64,000 nt of DNA from Paramesorhizobium leguminum. GTDB taxonomy: Bacteria; Pseudomonadota; Alphaproteobacteria; Rhizobiales; Rhizobiaceae. This document shows positions 21,191 through 30,058 of this stretch, piece by piece. Made by a program: the position numbers and the translations under genes. The stretch lies in contig NZ_QJTF01000004.1 of the NCBI RefSeq assembly GCF_003217235.1, positions 124,001-188,000 on the forward strand, read 5' to 3'. Below the pieces are notes generated by a model, which saw only the letters and a program-made list of their open reading frames with translations, ran no database searches and was not told the origin of the DNA. How positions within the stretch are numbered: position 1 is the stretch's first letter; every line of letters starts with the position of its first letter.

Positions 21191-21216
21191 TTCTTCATTT
21201 GCCATCCAAGAAAACG

Positions 21217-21246
21217 AGCCGCCGGAGCAATCCGGCGGCTTTTTTC
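21217..21246 (+). terminator. Rho-independent terminator after acnA
   Basis: AGCCGCCGGA and TCCGGCGGCT form a perfect stem around a short loop, followed by a run of T, 27 bases after the acnA stop. Confidence 0.92.
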
Positions 21247-21358
21247 ATTAACAATAACCCCAATGTGACTTCTCGTTGATCCAGCGATTGCCTAAAAGTA
21301 ATTGCGGGTATCGCTTGTGATAGCGGCGTCCCGCGGAGCAATAGCCGGAGGAAGATCT

Positions 21359-22204
21359 TTGGAACCGACCGTCAGCCGATATTTCCACGCTCCAAACGCG
21401 CGGAATCTTTCGCTGTTTGCCGGTCTTCTTGCCTTTTCCGCGCAATTTTCCCCGGCTATCGCGCGTGAGGCGGACGATATGTATGGGCCACGAGCCGCCT
21501 CTTCCAGCCGTGGCGTGGTTGAACTCTTCACCAGTCAGGGCTGTGTTTCCTGCCCGCCGGCCGATGTCACATTGAGCGAGCTTGCCAATCGGTCGGATGT
21601 CGTGGCGCTCTCCTTCCATGTCGATTATTGGGATTATCTGGGCTGGCGCGACACGCTCGCGACACCGGAAAATACGGCGCGCCAGAATGCGTATCGCAAC
21701 GCCATGAAGGCGCGCATGATCTATACCCCGCAGGTTATTGTGAACGGCCGGGTTGAGATCAACGGCAACAATGCGGAAGGCATCAAATCAGGTATCGCGC
21801 GGATGGCTAGCGGCCCGGGTGGCCTCAGCGTACCTGTTGCTATTACCAGACAGGACGGCCAGCGCATCGTCATCGAGGTGGGGTCTGGCAAGAAACCCGA
21901 GACGCCCGTGCATCTCATCGTTGCCTATTTCGATGATCAGGCGACCGTCCCCATCGGCAAGGGCGAAAACAGCGGACGCGCGGTAACCTATCGCAACGCG
22001 GTTCGCGATATCGAAACGATCGGCATGTGGGATGGCAAGCCGCTCCGCGTCGAGATTCCCGCCTCGGAACTGGCGAACAAAAAGGCGTCCGGCTGCGCGG
22101 TGCTTTTGCAGGAGGTAGGTAACGATAATCGTCTGGGCGGCATTTTGGGCGCATCGATGCTGCGCCGGGGCGCTGACCGGCTGGTGGACTTTTCAGAAAA
22201 ATGA
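21359..22204 (+). CDS. DUF1223 thioredoxin-like secreted protein
   Basis: From the TTG at 21359 the product has 281 aa. I chose that start because GGAGGAA (21347-21353) lies six bases upstream; the frame opens at 21302. A signal-like hydrophobic stretch ends at about residue 33. The DUF1223 core follows, beginning VVELFTSQGCVSCPPAD with a CxxC at C62/C65, and then HVDYWDYLGW. The family has a thioredoxin-like fold. The CxxC and secretion suggest a periplasmic redox or metal role, but no function is established. It stands alone after the acnA terminator. Confidence 0.78.
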   Translation: MEPTVSRYFHAPNARNLSLFAGLLAFSAQFSPAIAREADDMYGPRAASSSRGVVELFTSQGCVSCPPADVTLSELANRSDVVALSFHVDYWDYLGWRDTLATPENTARQNAYRNAMKARMIYTPQVIVNGRVEINGNNAEGIKSGIARMASGPGGLSVPVAITRQDGQRIVIEVGSGKKPETPVHLIVAYFDDQATVPIGKGENSGRAVTYRNAVRDIETIGMWDGKPLRVEIPASELANKKASGCAVLLQEVGNDNRLGGILGASMLRRGADRLVDFSEK

Positions 22205-22611
22205 AGAAGTTTCGGATAAAAAAGAGGCCGGCATTTGCCAGCCCAAAGCTGTCGTGGCTGTTGCCATTTGCGGCTTCTAAAAAGCTGAGTGGTTTTTAGA
22301 AGCCTTTAAGGCATGGCGCCTTTGTTGCTGGTTCGGTCCGGACAGCCCATTGGGCGGGGGGCTTGGGGTTGGGCATGTCCAGACCGAACCGTCTCAGGCA
22401 ACGGGTGGAATGTGCTGGCATAATCGGGCTGCAATGCGAACGGTAAAAGGCGAAAATGTGGCGCTCCGTCACCTATGGATACAGGGTGTAGCGTTTCGTG
22501 AGGAATGGGCTGATTTTTAACCGAAGGGTTCAATTTATCTTGAAAAGCGGCCCGCGAGGCTTCACTTTTCATTCATGGAATTGTCATCGGCACTGAGCTG
22601 AAGAGGATCTG
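22205..22611. other. Intergenic region with a strong hairpin
   Basis: These 407 bases hold a 12-bp perfect hairpin at 22272-22304 and otherwise nothing I can support. A minus-strand open frame (22306-22572) lacks a ribosome binding site and any recognisable domain. Confidence 0.5.
22272..22304 (+). terminator. Probable terminator after the DUF1223 gene
   Basis: GGCTTCTAAAAA and TTTTTAGAAGCC are perfect 12-base arms around a 9-base loop, followed by TTTAAG. The A and T runs inside the stem would allow termination in either direction. Confidence 0.65.
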
Positions 22612-23001
22612 ATGGACGGTGGCGGAAACAAGAGTTCATCCGAAATCGAGGCGCCAACCGTCTCCATCGATGCGGCAAGAGCTGGACGGCAACGGCATAC
22701 ACCGCCGGTAACGTTCAACCGCCATGAACTCAATCAAGTCCTGCGTATCTATGGGCAAATGGTCTGTTCCGGTGAATGGCGGGATTATGCCATCGACCAT
22801 TTGGACGACCGCGCCGTCTTCTCGATCTTTCGCCGCGCCAGCGAGGTTCCGTTGTTTCGCATCGAGAAAAACCCGAAACTGGCGCAGCGGCAGGGCGCCT
22901 ATTGCGTCATCGCCGCCAGCGGCTTGATATTGAAGCGCGGTCACGAGCTGGATCGCGTCCTGCGGGTCTTCGACAAAAGCCTGCGGCTGGTTCAGTGGTG
23001 A
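22612..23001 (+). CDS. DUF2794 domain protein
   Basis: This 129-aa cytosolic protein has no signal peptide or membrane segment. After a polar N-terminal tail of about 33 residues comes a compact domain with FNRHELNQVLRIYGQMV, WRDYAIDHL and FRIEKNPKL. I recognise this as the alphaproteobacterial DUF2794 family, whose function is unknown. GAAGAGG precedes the ATG. It is a single gene with no informative neighbour. Confidence 0.75.
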   Translation: MDGGGNKSSSEIEAPTVSIDAARAGRQRHTPPVTFNRHELNQVLRIYGQMVCSGEWRDYAIDHLDDRAVFSIFRRASEVPLFRIEKNPKLAQRQGAYCVIAASGLILKRGHELDRVLRVFDKSLRLVQW

Positions 23002-23042
23002 TAACTGCGGTTAAAAATTTGCCGGAATAGCTTGAAACAACT

Positions 23043-23945
23043 CTACCCCTTGATGAAATCTATGAAAGCCCGGAGCGGCGCGGGCACGAGGCGTCGTCCG
23101 GGATAGTAAAGAAACGGGCCGGAAAAGCGCGGCCACCAGGGTTCGAGCACGGGTTCAAGAGCACCGCTTTCGAAATGCGGACGCAGCCAGTCCTCGAATA
23201 GCCCGACGATGCCGAGGCCGGCGATTGCCGCGTCGACGGCAAGATCGACGGCCCCGCCGGCCTGCACGATCAGCGGCCCTGTGGGGTCGATCAGCACACT
23301 CTCGCCGTCGCGCTCGAACTCCCATGGCGGCATCGCGCCGCTGGGAAAGCGGTGGCGCAGGCAGGCATGGTCGAGCAGATCGCGCGGATGCTGCGGCCGG
23401 CCTCGGGTCTCGAGATAGGCCGGAGAGGCGGCGATAGCGTAGCGCTGGATACGCGGCCCTATCGGCACCGCGATCATATCCTGCTCCAGTCGCTCTTCGT
23501 AGCGAATGCCGGCATCGCACCCGGCGGCAAGCACGTCGACGAAGCTTTCCTCGGTGATCACCTCCAGCCGGATATCGGGATAGGCGGTGAGAAAATGTGG
23601 AACGATGCCGGGCAATACCAGCCGCGCCGCGCTGACCGGTACGTTAAGGCGCAAGAGACCCGCCGGCCTGTCGCGATAGTGGTTCGCCACGTCCAGCGCG
23701 GCTTCGACTTCCGTCAGCGCCGGGCCAAGCCGTTCCAGAAGACCTTTACCCGCTTCGGTCAGAACAACGCTGCGCGTCGTCCGGTTGAAAAGCCTGACGC
23801 CGAGTTGCGCTTCAAGCCGCCGCACCGCCTCGCTGAGGCCCGATGCGCTTGACCCGCTGGCGCGAGCGCCATCGCGAAAACCACCCGCACGCGCCACTGC
23901 CACGAAGGCGTTGAGATCTCCCAGATCGATTTTTATTGTTCGCAT
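23043..23945 (-). CDS. LysR-family transcriptional regulator
   Basis: The 300-aa protein has an N-terminal winged helix-turn-helix (about residues 6-65, LNAFVAVARAGGFRDGARAS then SGLSEAVRRLEAQLGVRLFNR). An effector-binding domain of two Rossmann-like lobes covers about 90-295. It is divergent from an aldo/keto reductase gene, 85 bases away, which it probably controls. The sequence after the HTH resembles the subgroup that regulates adjacent oxidoreductases. The effector is unknown. Confidence 0.88.
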   Translation of the reverse strand: MRTIKIDLGDLNAFVAVARAGGFRDGARASGSSASGLSEAVRRLEAQLGVRLFNRTTRSVVLTEAGKGLLERLGPALTEVEAALDVANHYRDRPAGLLRLNVPVSAARLVLPGIVPHFLTAYPDIRLEVITEESFVDVLAAGCDAGIRYEERLEQDMIAVPIGPRIQRYAIAASPAYLETRGRPQHPRDLLDHACLRHRFPSGAMPPWEFERDGESVLIDPTGPLIVQAGGAVDLAVDAAIAGLGIVGLFEDWLRPHFESGALEPVLEPWWPRFSGPFLYYPGRRLVPAPLRAFIDFIKG

Positions 23946-23974
23946 CTCCGCACAAGCTGTGCCGATTGTACCTG

Positions 23975-23995
23975 ATTGTCGCCGGAACGGACAAT
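23975..23995. promoter_or_regulatory. Candidate LysR operator between the regulator and the aldo/keto reductase
   Basis: ATTGTC-N9-GACAAT is a perfect dyad in the 85-base divergent gap. Its size and symmetry suit a LysR-type recognition site that serves both promoters. Confidence 0.5.
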
Positions 23996-24030
23996 GCTTA
24001 TCTCCAGTTTATCAAACAAGGAGATCGATC

Positions 24031-24903
24031 ATGTCGAATACCGGCCTATCAGACACCTATATGCTCGGCGACCGCACGGTGAACCGGCTTGGCTATGGCG
24101 CCATGCAGTTGGCAGGCCCTGGCGTATTCGGGCCGCCGAAGGATCACGATGCCGCTTTGGCGGTGTTGCGCGCGGCGGTGGAAAGTGGCGTCAACCACAT
24201 CGACACCAGCGATTTCTACGGGCCCCACGTCACCAACAAACTGATCCGCGAGGCGCTCCATCCTTATCCTGATGATCTCGTCATCGTTACCAAGATCGGC
24301 GCAAGGCGTGGGTCAGATGCCTCGTGGCTTCCTGCGTTCTCGCCTGAGGAGCTGACCAAAGCCGTGCACGATAATCTGCGCAATCTCGGTCTCACTGTGC
24401 TTGATGTGGTCAACCTTCGCATCCTGTTCGATCCGCATGGCCCTGCCGAAGGGTCGATCGAGGCGCCGCTGACCGCTCTTGCCGAACTCAAGCGGCAAGG
24501 CCTTGTGCGTCACATCGGCCTGAGTAACGTCACGCCGGCGCAGCTCGCGGAAGGGCGCGGGATCACGGAGATCGTCTGCGTACAGAACATGTACAATATC
24601 GCGCACCGGTCGGACGATGCGATGATTGACGAACTCGCTCGCGACGGCATTGCCTATGTGCCATTCTTCCCGCTGGGTGGTTTCACGCCGCTGCAGTCTT
24701 CTACACTGTCGGATGTAGCCCGTCGCCTGGGCGCCACGCCCATGCAGGTGGCGCTCGCCTGGCTGCTGCACCGCGCGCCCAACATTCTCCTCATCCCCGG
24801 CACCTCATCCCTCGAGCATCTGAAGGAGAATCTCGCCGTGGCGGAAATCGAACTGCCGGAGGAAGTGCTTGCAGAGCTGGACGGAATGAAGAGCATCGCT
24901 TGA
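24031..24903 (+). CDS. Aldo/keto reductase
   Basis: The 290-aa protein is a NADPH-dependent (beta/alpha)8-barrel reductase. From the ATG at 24031 (AAGGAGAT upstream) it shows the family's catalytic set: the Asp of HIDTSDFYGPH, the Tyr in the same block, and the Lys of VIVTKIGARRG. The C-terminal cofactor loop LLIPGTSSLEHLKEN is present. It resembles the oxidoreductases that sit beside LysR genes in soil bacteria. The physiological carbonyl substrate is unknown. The longer open frame upstream overlaps the LysR gene and is not used. Confidence 0.85.
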   Translation: MSNTGLSDTYMLGDRTVNRLGYGAMQLAGPGVFGPPKDHDAALAVLRAAVESGVNHIDTSDFYGPHVTNKLIREALHPYPDDLVIVTKIGARRGSDASWLPAFSPEELTKAVHDNLRNLGLTVLDVVNLRILFDPHGPAEGSIEAPLTALAELKRQGLVRHIGLSNVTPAQLAEGRGITEIVCVQNMYNIAHRSDDAMIDELARDGIAYVPFFPLGGFTPLQSSTLSDVARRLGATPMQVALAWLLHRAPNILLIPGTSSLEHLKENLAVAEIELPEEVLAELDGMKSIA

Positions 24904-24934
24904 AGCCGGCTCCGGGGCCGGTTCGTTCATAAAT

Positions 24935-24963
24935 AAAAAGGGCAGCGTTTCCGCTGCCCTTTG
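24935..24963. terminator. Bidirectional terminator between the reductase and Bax-inhibitor genes
   Basis: AAAAGGGCAGCG and CGCTGCCCTTT form a stem with an A run on one side and a T run on the other. It serves the two convergent genes. Confidence 0.88.
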
Positions 24964-24985
24964 CATTTCGTATTGGTTCCGAACA

Positions 24986-25720
24986 TCAGTTCCGGTTGTT
25001 GCCCATGAACTGGAGCAGGAACATGAACATGTTGATGAAGTCGAGATAGAGCCTCAGCGCGCCCATCACGATCTTGCGGCCCATCGTGTCGGATGAGTCG
25101 CCTTCGAAATACATTTCCTTGATCTGCTGTGTGTCGAATGCCGTCAGGCCGGCGAAGATCAGGACGCCGAGAACCGAGATGGCGAACTGCAGTGCAGTCG
25201 AGCCAAGGAAAATATTGACGACCGAGGCGATGATCAGGCCGAACACGCCCATGATCAGGAACGAGCCCATCGCGGAGAGATCCCGCTTGGTCGTGTAGCC
25301 ATAGAGCGACAGCGCGCCGAACGAGGCGGCGGTCACGAAGAACGTTCGCACGATGGACTGGCCGGTGAAGACCAGGAAGATGGACGACAGCGACAGGCCG
25401 ACGAGGGCGGCATAGCCCCAGAAGACCGCTCGCGCCGTGCCGACGCTCAGGCTTTCGATGCGGAAGCTCAGGAAAAATACGGCGGCAAGCGGAGCCAGCA
25501 TGATCACCCAGCGCAACGGGCTGGTGTAAAGAAGCTGGGCGAATGCCGGGTTCGACTGGGCGAGTACCGATGTGCCAAGAGCCGCGACGCCAGTTACGGC
25601 GAGACCCAGGGCCATCATGTTGTAGACGCCAAGCATATAGCTGCGGAGGCCCTGGTCGACGCCAGTGTCTACACGGACGCCAGCCGGGCTTCGGGCTTGC
25701 ATGTTTCGATAGTCAACCAT
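24986..25720 (-). CDS. Bax inhibitor-1/YccA family membrane protein
   Basis: The 244-aa inner membrane protein has about seven helices and belongs to the BI-1 (YbhL/YccA) family, some members of which are pH-sensitive calcium leak channels or modulate the FtsH protease. The start is the ATG at 25720, after AGAGGAAACA. An N-terminal polar tail of about 30 residues is followed by helices from LRSYMLGVYNMMALGL onward, and the family's conserved DTQQIKEMY lies near the C-terminus. A structured leader precedes it. The physiological role in alphaproteobacteria is not known. Confidence 0.88.
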   Translation of the reverse strand: MVDYRNMQARSPAGVRVDTGVDQGLRSYMLGVYNMMALGLAVTGVAALGTSVLAQSNPAFAQLLYTSPLRWVIMLAPLAAVFFLSFRIESLSVGTARAVFWGYAALVGLSLSSIFLVFTGQSIVRTFFVTAASFGALSLYGYTTKRDLSAMGSFLIMGVFGLIIASVVNIFLGSTALQFAISVLGVLIFAGLTAFDTQQIKEMYFEGDSSDTMGRKIVMGALRLYLDFINMFMFLLQFMGNNRN

Positions 25721-25812
25721 TTGTTTCCTCTTGCGTTGTCCCGTCCGGTGTCGGGGGCGCTCCCCAGGCGCCGCTGGCGGGACACCAGCATGCCTGCCCA
25801 AGATTATGGGGA
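25721..25812 (-). ncRNA. ybhL-type structured leader RNA
   Basis: The 5' region of this YbhL-family gene can fold strongly. TGTCCCG (25737-25743) pairs with CGGGACA (25778-25784), and GGTGTC (25747-25752) can instead pair with GACACC (25781-25786), so the two pairings compete. A GGCGC/GCGCC hairpin at 25756-25772 lies inside. A 'ybhL' motif is described upstream of such genes in alphaproteobacteria. The call rests on gene context and fold, not on a covariance-model match. Confidence 0.6.
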
Positions 25813-25860
25813 TTCACCGCGCCTTTCACAAGTACTTCTCCCATTTCTAGCATGATTTAG

Positions 25861-25904
25861 AGCGTGATCCCGAAAAGTTGCAGACTTTTCGGATAAGATT
25901 ATGC
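25861..25904. repeat. Palindromic element family A, single copy
   Basis: This copy reads GCGTGATCC, CGAAAAGTTGCAGACTTTTCG, GATAAGATTATGC in order. A truncated head (AGAGCATGATCCCA) follows at about 25916-25928. It lies between the leader of the BI-1 gene and the 3' end of the ABC permease gene. Confidence 0.85.
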
Positions 25905-25935
25905 GGTGAAATTTAGAGCATGATCCCAGCCATTG

Positions 25936-28488
25936 TCATGGGTTGCGCAGAACGGAAGCAGCCTTGTGGCCGAGCACGCGCCAAGTGCCCAGAAGGCCGA
26001 AGCCCACTGTCAGCACCAGCGCGATGACGACCGTCGAGAGCGCCACATCGGGCAAAAATTGCGCCTGAAGCTGCATCACGCGCGCCACCACATACCAGCC
26101 GGCGACGCCGCCGGCGAAAAGAGCGAAGACCGCCGTCGCCAGCCCCAGCATCAGATATTCCAGCGAAAACGCCTTGATCAGGGTGCGCCGCGTAGCGCCC
26201 AGCGTCTTCAGCACCACCGCATCGTGAATGCGCGCCCGGTTGCCCGCCGCCAGCGCCCCGCCGAGCACCAGAACCGAAGCGCCGAGCGCAACGGCCGCTG
26301 CCGCGCGAATGGCTGTCGCAAGCTGGCTGACCAGATTGTTGGCGACATCGATGGCATCCTTGACGCGCACCGAGGTGACGGCCGGAAAGCCTTGCGTCAC
26401 CGCGCGCAGCACCTGTGCCTCCCGTTCAGGTGTGGCACTGGGCTCCGTCAGGGTCGCCAGCCATGCATGCGGCGCACCGGCGAAGGTGTTGGGCGAGAAC
26501 ACCATGACGAAATTGATGGCGAGCGATTCCCACTGCACCTGCCGGAAATTGGCGATCCTGGCGGTCACGTTGCGCCCGAGCACGTTGACCGTCACCGTAT
26601 CGCCGAGCTTGAGGCCAAGCTCCTTGGCTTCCTTTTCGGAGAATGAGACGAGCGGCTCGCCGGAATAATCCTTGGGCCACCATTGCCCCCCGGTGAGCGT
26701 CGAGTTTTCCGGGATATTCTGCGCATAGGTGATGCCCCGGTCGCCGCGCAGCACCCATGCGCCCTGCGGCGGAATGGTGAGCTTGGTGACATCGGTGCCG
26801 TTGAGCGCCACGATGCGTCCGCGCAGCATCGGCGCGCTGACGATCTTGCCGTCTGGCGCTTCCTGCTGGAGCAGCTTCTTGAAATTGTCGACTTCCGCGC
26901 TCTGGATATCGACGAAGAAGAAGTTCGGCGCGTGCTCTGGAATACTCTCGGATATCTGGCGGCGCAGATTGCCGTCGATCAGCGCCAGCGCCACCAGCAG
27001 CGTCAGTCCGAGGCCGAGCGACAGGATCACCGAGGATGTGAGCGCGCCGGGGCGATGGATATTGCCGATGGCGAGCCGAAGCGCTGTAGAGCGCACGCGC
27101 GGCGCGCGGCGCGCCAGCCATTGCACTCCGGTCGCCACCGCCCGAAGAATCAGGAAGGCGAAAACCGTCGATACGATGAAGATCGTGGCGATCATCCGGT
27201 CATAGGCGAAATGGATGGCGAGGCCCGCCAGGAGCAGGATCAGCCCTGCCGCCACGATGACATAGACGGCGCGCGGCCAGCCGCGCTGGTCGAAGCCCTG
27301 TTCGCGGAAAAGCGCGGTGGCGGGAATGTCGCGGGCGCGCCCCAACGGCAGAATGGCAAAGGCGAGCGTCGTCACCACGCCGAAGATCGCGGCCATCGCC
27401 AGCGCACCCGGATAGATGCCGCCGGCATCGGCGACCGGCAGGAGAGAGGAAAGGCCAGCCGCCGCCGCATAGGGCGCTGCTATCGCAAGGACAAGGCCGA
27501 TGGCGATGCCGATGAGGGCGATGATGAATATTTGTATGAGATAGGTGAGAAGCACGAAATTGGCGGGCGCGCCCAGGGATTTGAAGGTGGCGATGACGCC
27601 CCGCTTGCCGTCGAGATAGGCGCGCACCGCATTGGCGACTCCGACCCCGCCGACGATGAGGGCCGTCAGCCCGACGAGCGTCAGGAATTGCGAGAAGCGC
27701 TCGATATTGGCCGAAAGCGCAGGGGCCGCATTGCTGCGGGTGCGGATGCTCCACCCCGCTTGCGGAAATTTCTGCTGCGCTTGCGCTTCTATCGCCTTGA
27801 TGCCGGCTTCAGTCGTCCCGGCGGGCAGGGCAAGCTTGTAGACGTGTTCGACAAGGCTTCCCGGCTGGATGAGACCCGATGCCCTGAGTCCGTCGAGCGA
27901 AACCATGAAGCGCGGCGCGAAGCCGAAGCCGTCCGACAGCATGTCGGGTTCGCTATTGATGATGCTGCGCAGTTCGAACGTCGCCTGCCCTAGCGCCACC
28001 CGGTCGCCGAGCTTGAGGTTGAGCCGGTCGAGAAGGCCTTGCGATGTGGCCGCGCCGTAGACGCCGTTCTTCGCGCCGAACAGGGCGCCGTGCGGCATCG
28101 CCGGCGCGGTCTCCAGCTTGCCGAAGAGCGGATAGGCATCATCGACCGCTTTCACCTCCACCAGCGATTGGTCGGAACCGTCGGGTAGCCGGACCATCGA
28201 GCGCATGGACGCGCTTTGCGCCAGCCGCCCCTCTCCCGCGAGGAAAGCATGTTCTTCAGGCGAGGCCTCGCGCTGGTTCAATTCGAACCGCATGTCGCCG
28301 CCGAGGATCGACTGCCCCTGTGTGGCAATGCCCTCGCCGATCGACTGCGCCACGGAGTTGACGCCGCCGATGGCCGCGACGCCAAGCGCGATGCAGGCAA
28401 GGAAGATGTAGAAGCCCGAAAGGCCGCCGCGCATCTCGCGCAAGGCGAAGCGAAGGGCCAGAGCAAGTCCAGGACGCCCGCCGCTCAT
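25936..28488 (-). CDS. ABC transporter permease, FtsX/YbbP type
   Basis: The 850-aa membrane protein resembles YbbP. It has about ten helices arranged as two FtsX-like repeats with a long periplasmic loop after the first helix (about 50-260) and another around 500-690. Such permeases pair with LolD-like ATPases but usually do not translocate the substrate themselves. They act as mechanotransducers for envelope processes. The start overlaps the ATPase stop by 4 bases. Its substrate or partner in the envelope is unknown. Confidence 0.85.
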   Translation of the reverse strand: MSGGRPGLALALRFALREMRGGLSGFYIFLACIALGVAAIGGVNSVAQSIGEGIATQGQSILGGDMRFELNQREASPEEHAFLAGEGRLAQSASMRSMVRLPDGSDQSLVEVKAVDDAYPLFGKLETAPAMPHGALFGAKNGVYGAATSQGLLDRLNLKLGDRVALGQATFELRSIINSEPDMLSDGFGFAPRFMVSLDGLRASGLIQPGSLVEHVYKLALPAGTTEAGIKAIEAQAQQKFPQAGWSIRTRSNAAPALSANIERFSQFLTLVGLTALIVGGVGVANAVRAYLDGKRGVIATFKSLGAPANFVLLTYLIQIFIIALIGIAIGLVLAIAAPYAAAAGLSSLLPVADAGGIYPGALAMAAIFGVVTTLAFAILPLGRARDIPATALFREQGFDQRGWPRAVYVIVAAGLILLLAGLAIHFAYDRMIATIFIVSTVFAFLILRAVATGVQWLARRAPRVRSTALRLAIGNIHRPGALTSSVILSLGLGLTLLVALALIDGNLRRQISESIPEHAPNFFFVDIQSAEVDNFKKLLQQEAPDGKIVSAPMLRGRIVALNGTDVTKLTIPPQGAWVLRGDRGITYAQNIPENSTLTGGQWWPKDYSGEPLVSFSEKEAKELGLKLGDTVTVNVLGRNVTARIANFRQVQWESLAINFVMVFSPNTFAGAPHAWLATLTEPSATPEREAQVLRAVTQGFPAVTSVRVKDAIDVANNLVSQLATAIRAAAAVALGASVLVLGGALAAGNRARIHDAVVLKTLGATRRTLIKAFSLEYLMLGLATAVFALFAGGVAGWYVVARVMQLQAQFLPDVALSTVVIALVLTVGFGLLGTWRVLGHKAASVLRNP

Positions 28489-29198
28489 GAATTCACCGCG
28501 ACGATGCGCGTGGCGGCCTCGGTCGCATCCGGTTCGATTTGCCCGGAGCGCATGTGGATTTCGCGATTGCAGCGCGCGGCAAGCGCGGCATCATGCGTGA
28601 CGAGGACCAGCGTCAGCCCCTGCTCGCGCTGCGCCTGAAAGAGGAGATCGGCGATCTTCGTGCCGGTGGCCGCATCGAGATTGCCGGTAGGCTCGTCGGC
28701 GATGAGTATCTTCGGCGAAGGCGCCAGCGCGCGGGCAATCGCCACGCGCTGCTGTTCGCCGCCGGAGAGTTCGCCCGGATAATGCGTCATGCGATGCTCG
28801 AGCCCGACCGCCTTCAATTCCCGCGCCGCGATTTCGAAGGCGTCGGGGTGACCGGCGAGTTCCAGCGGAACCGCCGCGTTTTCAAGCGCCGTCATGTTCG
28901 GGATCAAATGGAAGGACTGGAAGACGATGCCGATATTGCGGCCGCGAAACGCCGCCGCCTGATCCTCGCTCATCGCGTTGAGCTTTGCGCCCGCCACCGA
29001 CACCGTGCCGCTGTCGATGCGCTCCAGCCCGGCCAGCACCATGAGCAGCGTCGATTTGCCCGAGCCTGATGGACCGACGATGCCGGTCGATTCGCCCGCT
29101 TCGATTGCAAGCGATACCCCTTTGAGAACATGCACCGTGGAAGCGCCGCTCCCGAGGGTCAGATGGACATCGTCGAGAGCGATCATGGGTTCTTTCAC
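28485..29198 (-). CDS. ABC transporter ATP-binding protein, YbbA/LolD type
   Basis: The 237-aa ATPase has Walker [12 protein letters not shown] (about 41-51), a Q-loop, signature [14 protein letters not shown] and Walker [13 protein letters not shown]. It is the partner of the FtsX-like permease downstream. The order esterase (divergent)-ATPase-permease matches the tesA-ybbA-ybbP locus of enterobacteria, which supports an envelope or lipid-linked role. Confidence 0.88.
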   Translation of the reverse strand: MKEPMIALDDVHLTLGSGASTVHVLKGVSLAIEAGESTGIVGPSGSGKSTLLMVLAGLERIDSGTVSVAGAKLNAMSEDQAAAFRGRNIGIVFQSFHLIPNMTALENAAVPLELAGHPDAFEIAARELKAVGLEHRMTHYPGELSGGEQQRVAIARALAPSPKILIADEPTGNLDAATGTKIADLLFQAQREQGLTLVLVTHDAALAARCNREIHMRSGQIEPDATEAATRIVAVNS

Positions 29199-29273
29199 GG
29201 GCAGAAGTTCCTATATGCTGGATCGAATATGCGAGATCGCATGGGAAGGGCATTTTGATATGGGTTGCCGTCG

Positions 29274-29945
29274 ATGAGATTCAAACCGGTTCATGCATTT
29301 GCGGCCATTTTCATGGTCGCCTCGCTTGTTTTTTTCAGCCTGATCCTGGTGCCGATGGCAGAAAGCCAGACACGCGCTGGCGCGGACGGAAAGCCCATTC
29401 GCATCGTCGGCTTCGGCGACAGCCTCATGGCCGGCTACCAGTTGCCCCCTGAAGATGCCTTTCCCGCCCGTCTCGAACAGGCGTTGAAGAAGGCGGGTTA
29501 CAATGTGGCGATAGAGAATGCCGGCGTTTCCGGTGACACCACGGCGGCGGGCCTCGCCCGGCTCGACTGGTCCATCCCCGACGGTACGGAACTGGTCATT
29601 CTGGAACTTGGCGCGAACGATGCGCTGCGAGGCATCTCGCCTGACATCGCCGAGCAAAATCTTGACGCCATGCTTGCCCGCCTGAAAGCGCGGGGCATAA
29701 CCGTGGTGCTGGCCGGAATGCTCGCCCCGCCCAATATGGGTAAGGCCTATGCCGCGCGGTTCGACGCCATCTATCCGCGCCTGGCGGAAAAATACGGCGT
29801 GGCGTTTTATCCGTTTTTTCTCGATGGCGTTGCGGCGCAAAAGACCCTGCTTCTGGATGATGGAATGCACCCGAACGCCGAAGGAGTGGCGCGCATGGTT
29901 GAAGGCTTCCTGCCGGTGTTGGAGAAGGTTCTGCAACAGAATTAA
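29274..29945 (+). CDS. tesA: TesA-type arylesterase / acyl-CoA thioesterase I (SGNH hydrolase)
   Basis: The 223-aa periplasmic hydrolase has a signal-like helix at about 8-28. The four SGNH blocks follow: GFGDSLMAG (nucleophile Ser), SGDTTAAG (Gly), LGANDALRG (Asn) and DDGMHPNAEG (catalytic Asp and His). These enzymes cleave acyl thioesters, lysophospholipids and aryl esters. The ATG at 29274 is chosen over a TTG three codons earlier. It is divergent from ybbA-like, as in enterobacteria. Confidence 0.85.
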   Translation: MRFKPVHAFAAIFMVASLVFFSLILVPMAESQTRAGADGKPIRIVGFGDSLMAGYQLPPEDAFPARLEQALKKAGYNVAIENAGVSGDTTAAGLARLDWSIPDGTELVILELGANDALRGISPDIAEQNLDAMLARLKARGITVVLAGMLAPPNMGKAYAARFDAIYPRLAEKYGVAFYPFFLDGVAAQKTLLLDDGMHPNAEGVARMVEGFLPVLEKVLQQN

Positions 29946-30058
29946 CAGAGGTAAACGCACTCTTTGTTCACCTTGCCCGAACGCGCGAGAACAAACGGCT
30001 TGCTCTTCCTCCCATTCGGTGTTTCGCTAGAGGGGTAGAACGATTCGAGGAGGATGCC

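Noticed and set aside
18833-21205. A 790-aa open frame on the minus strand opposite acnA
   Set aside because: It is an antisense shadow of acnA in GC-rich DNA, with no recognisable protein features.
22306-22572. An 88-aa frame on the minus strand in the DUF1223-DUF2794 gap
   Set aside because: No ribosome binding site, no domain and no neighbour context; kept as intergenic.
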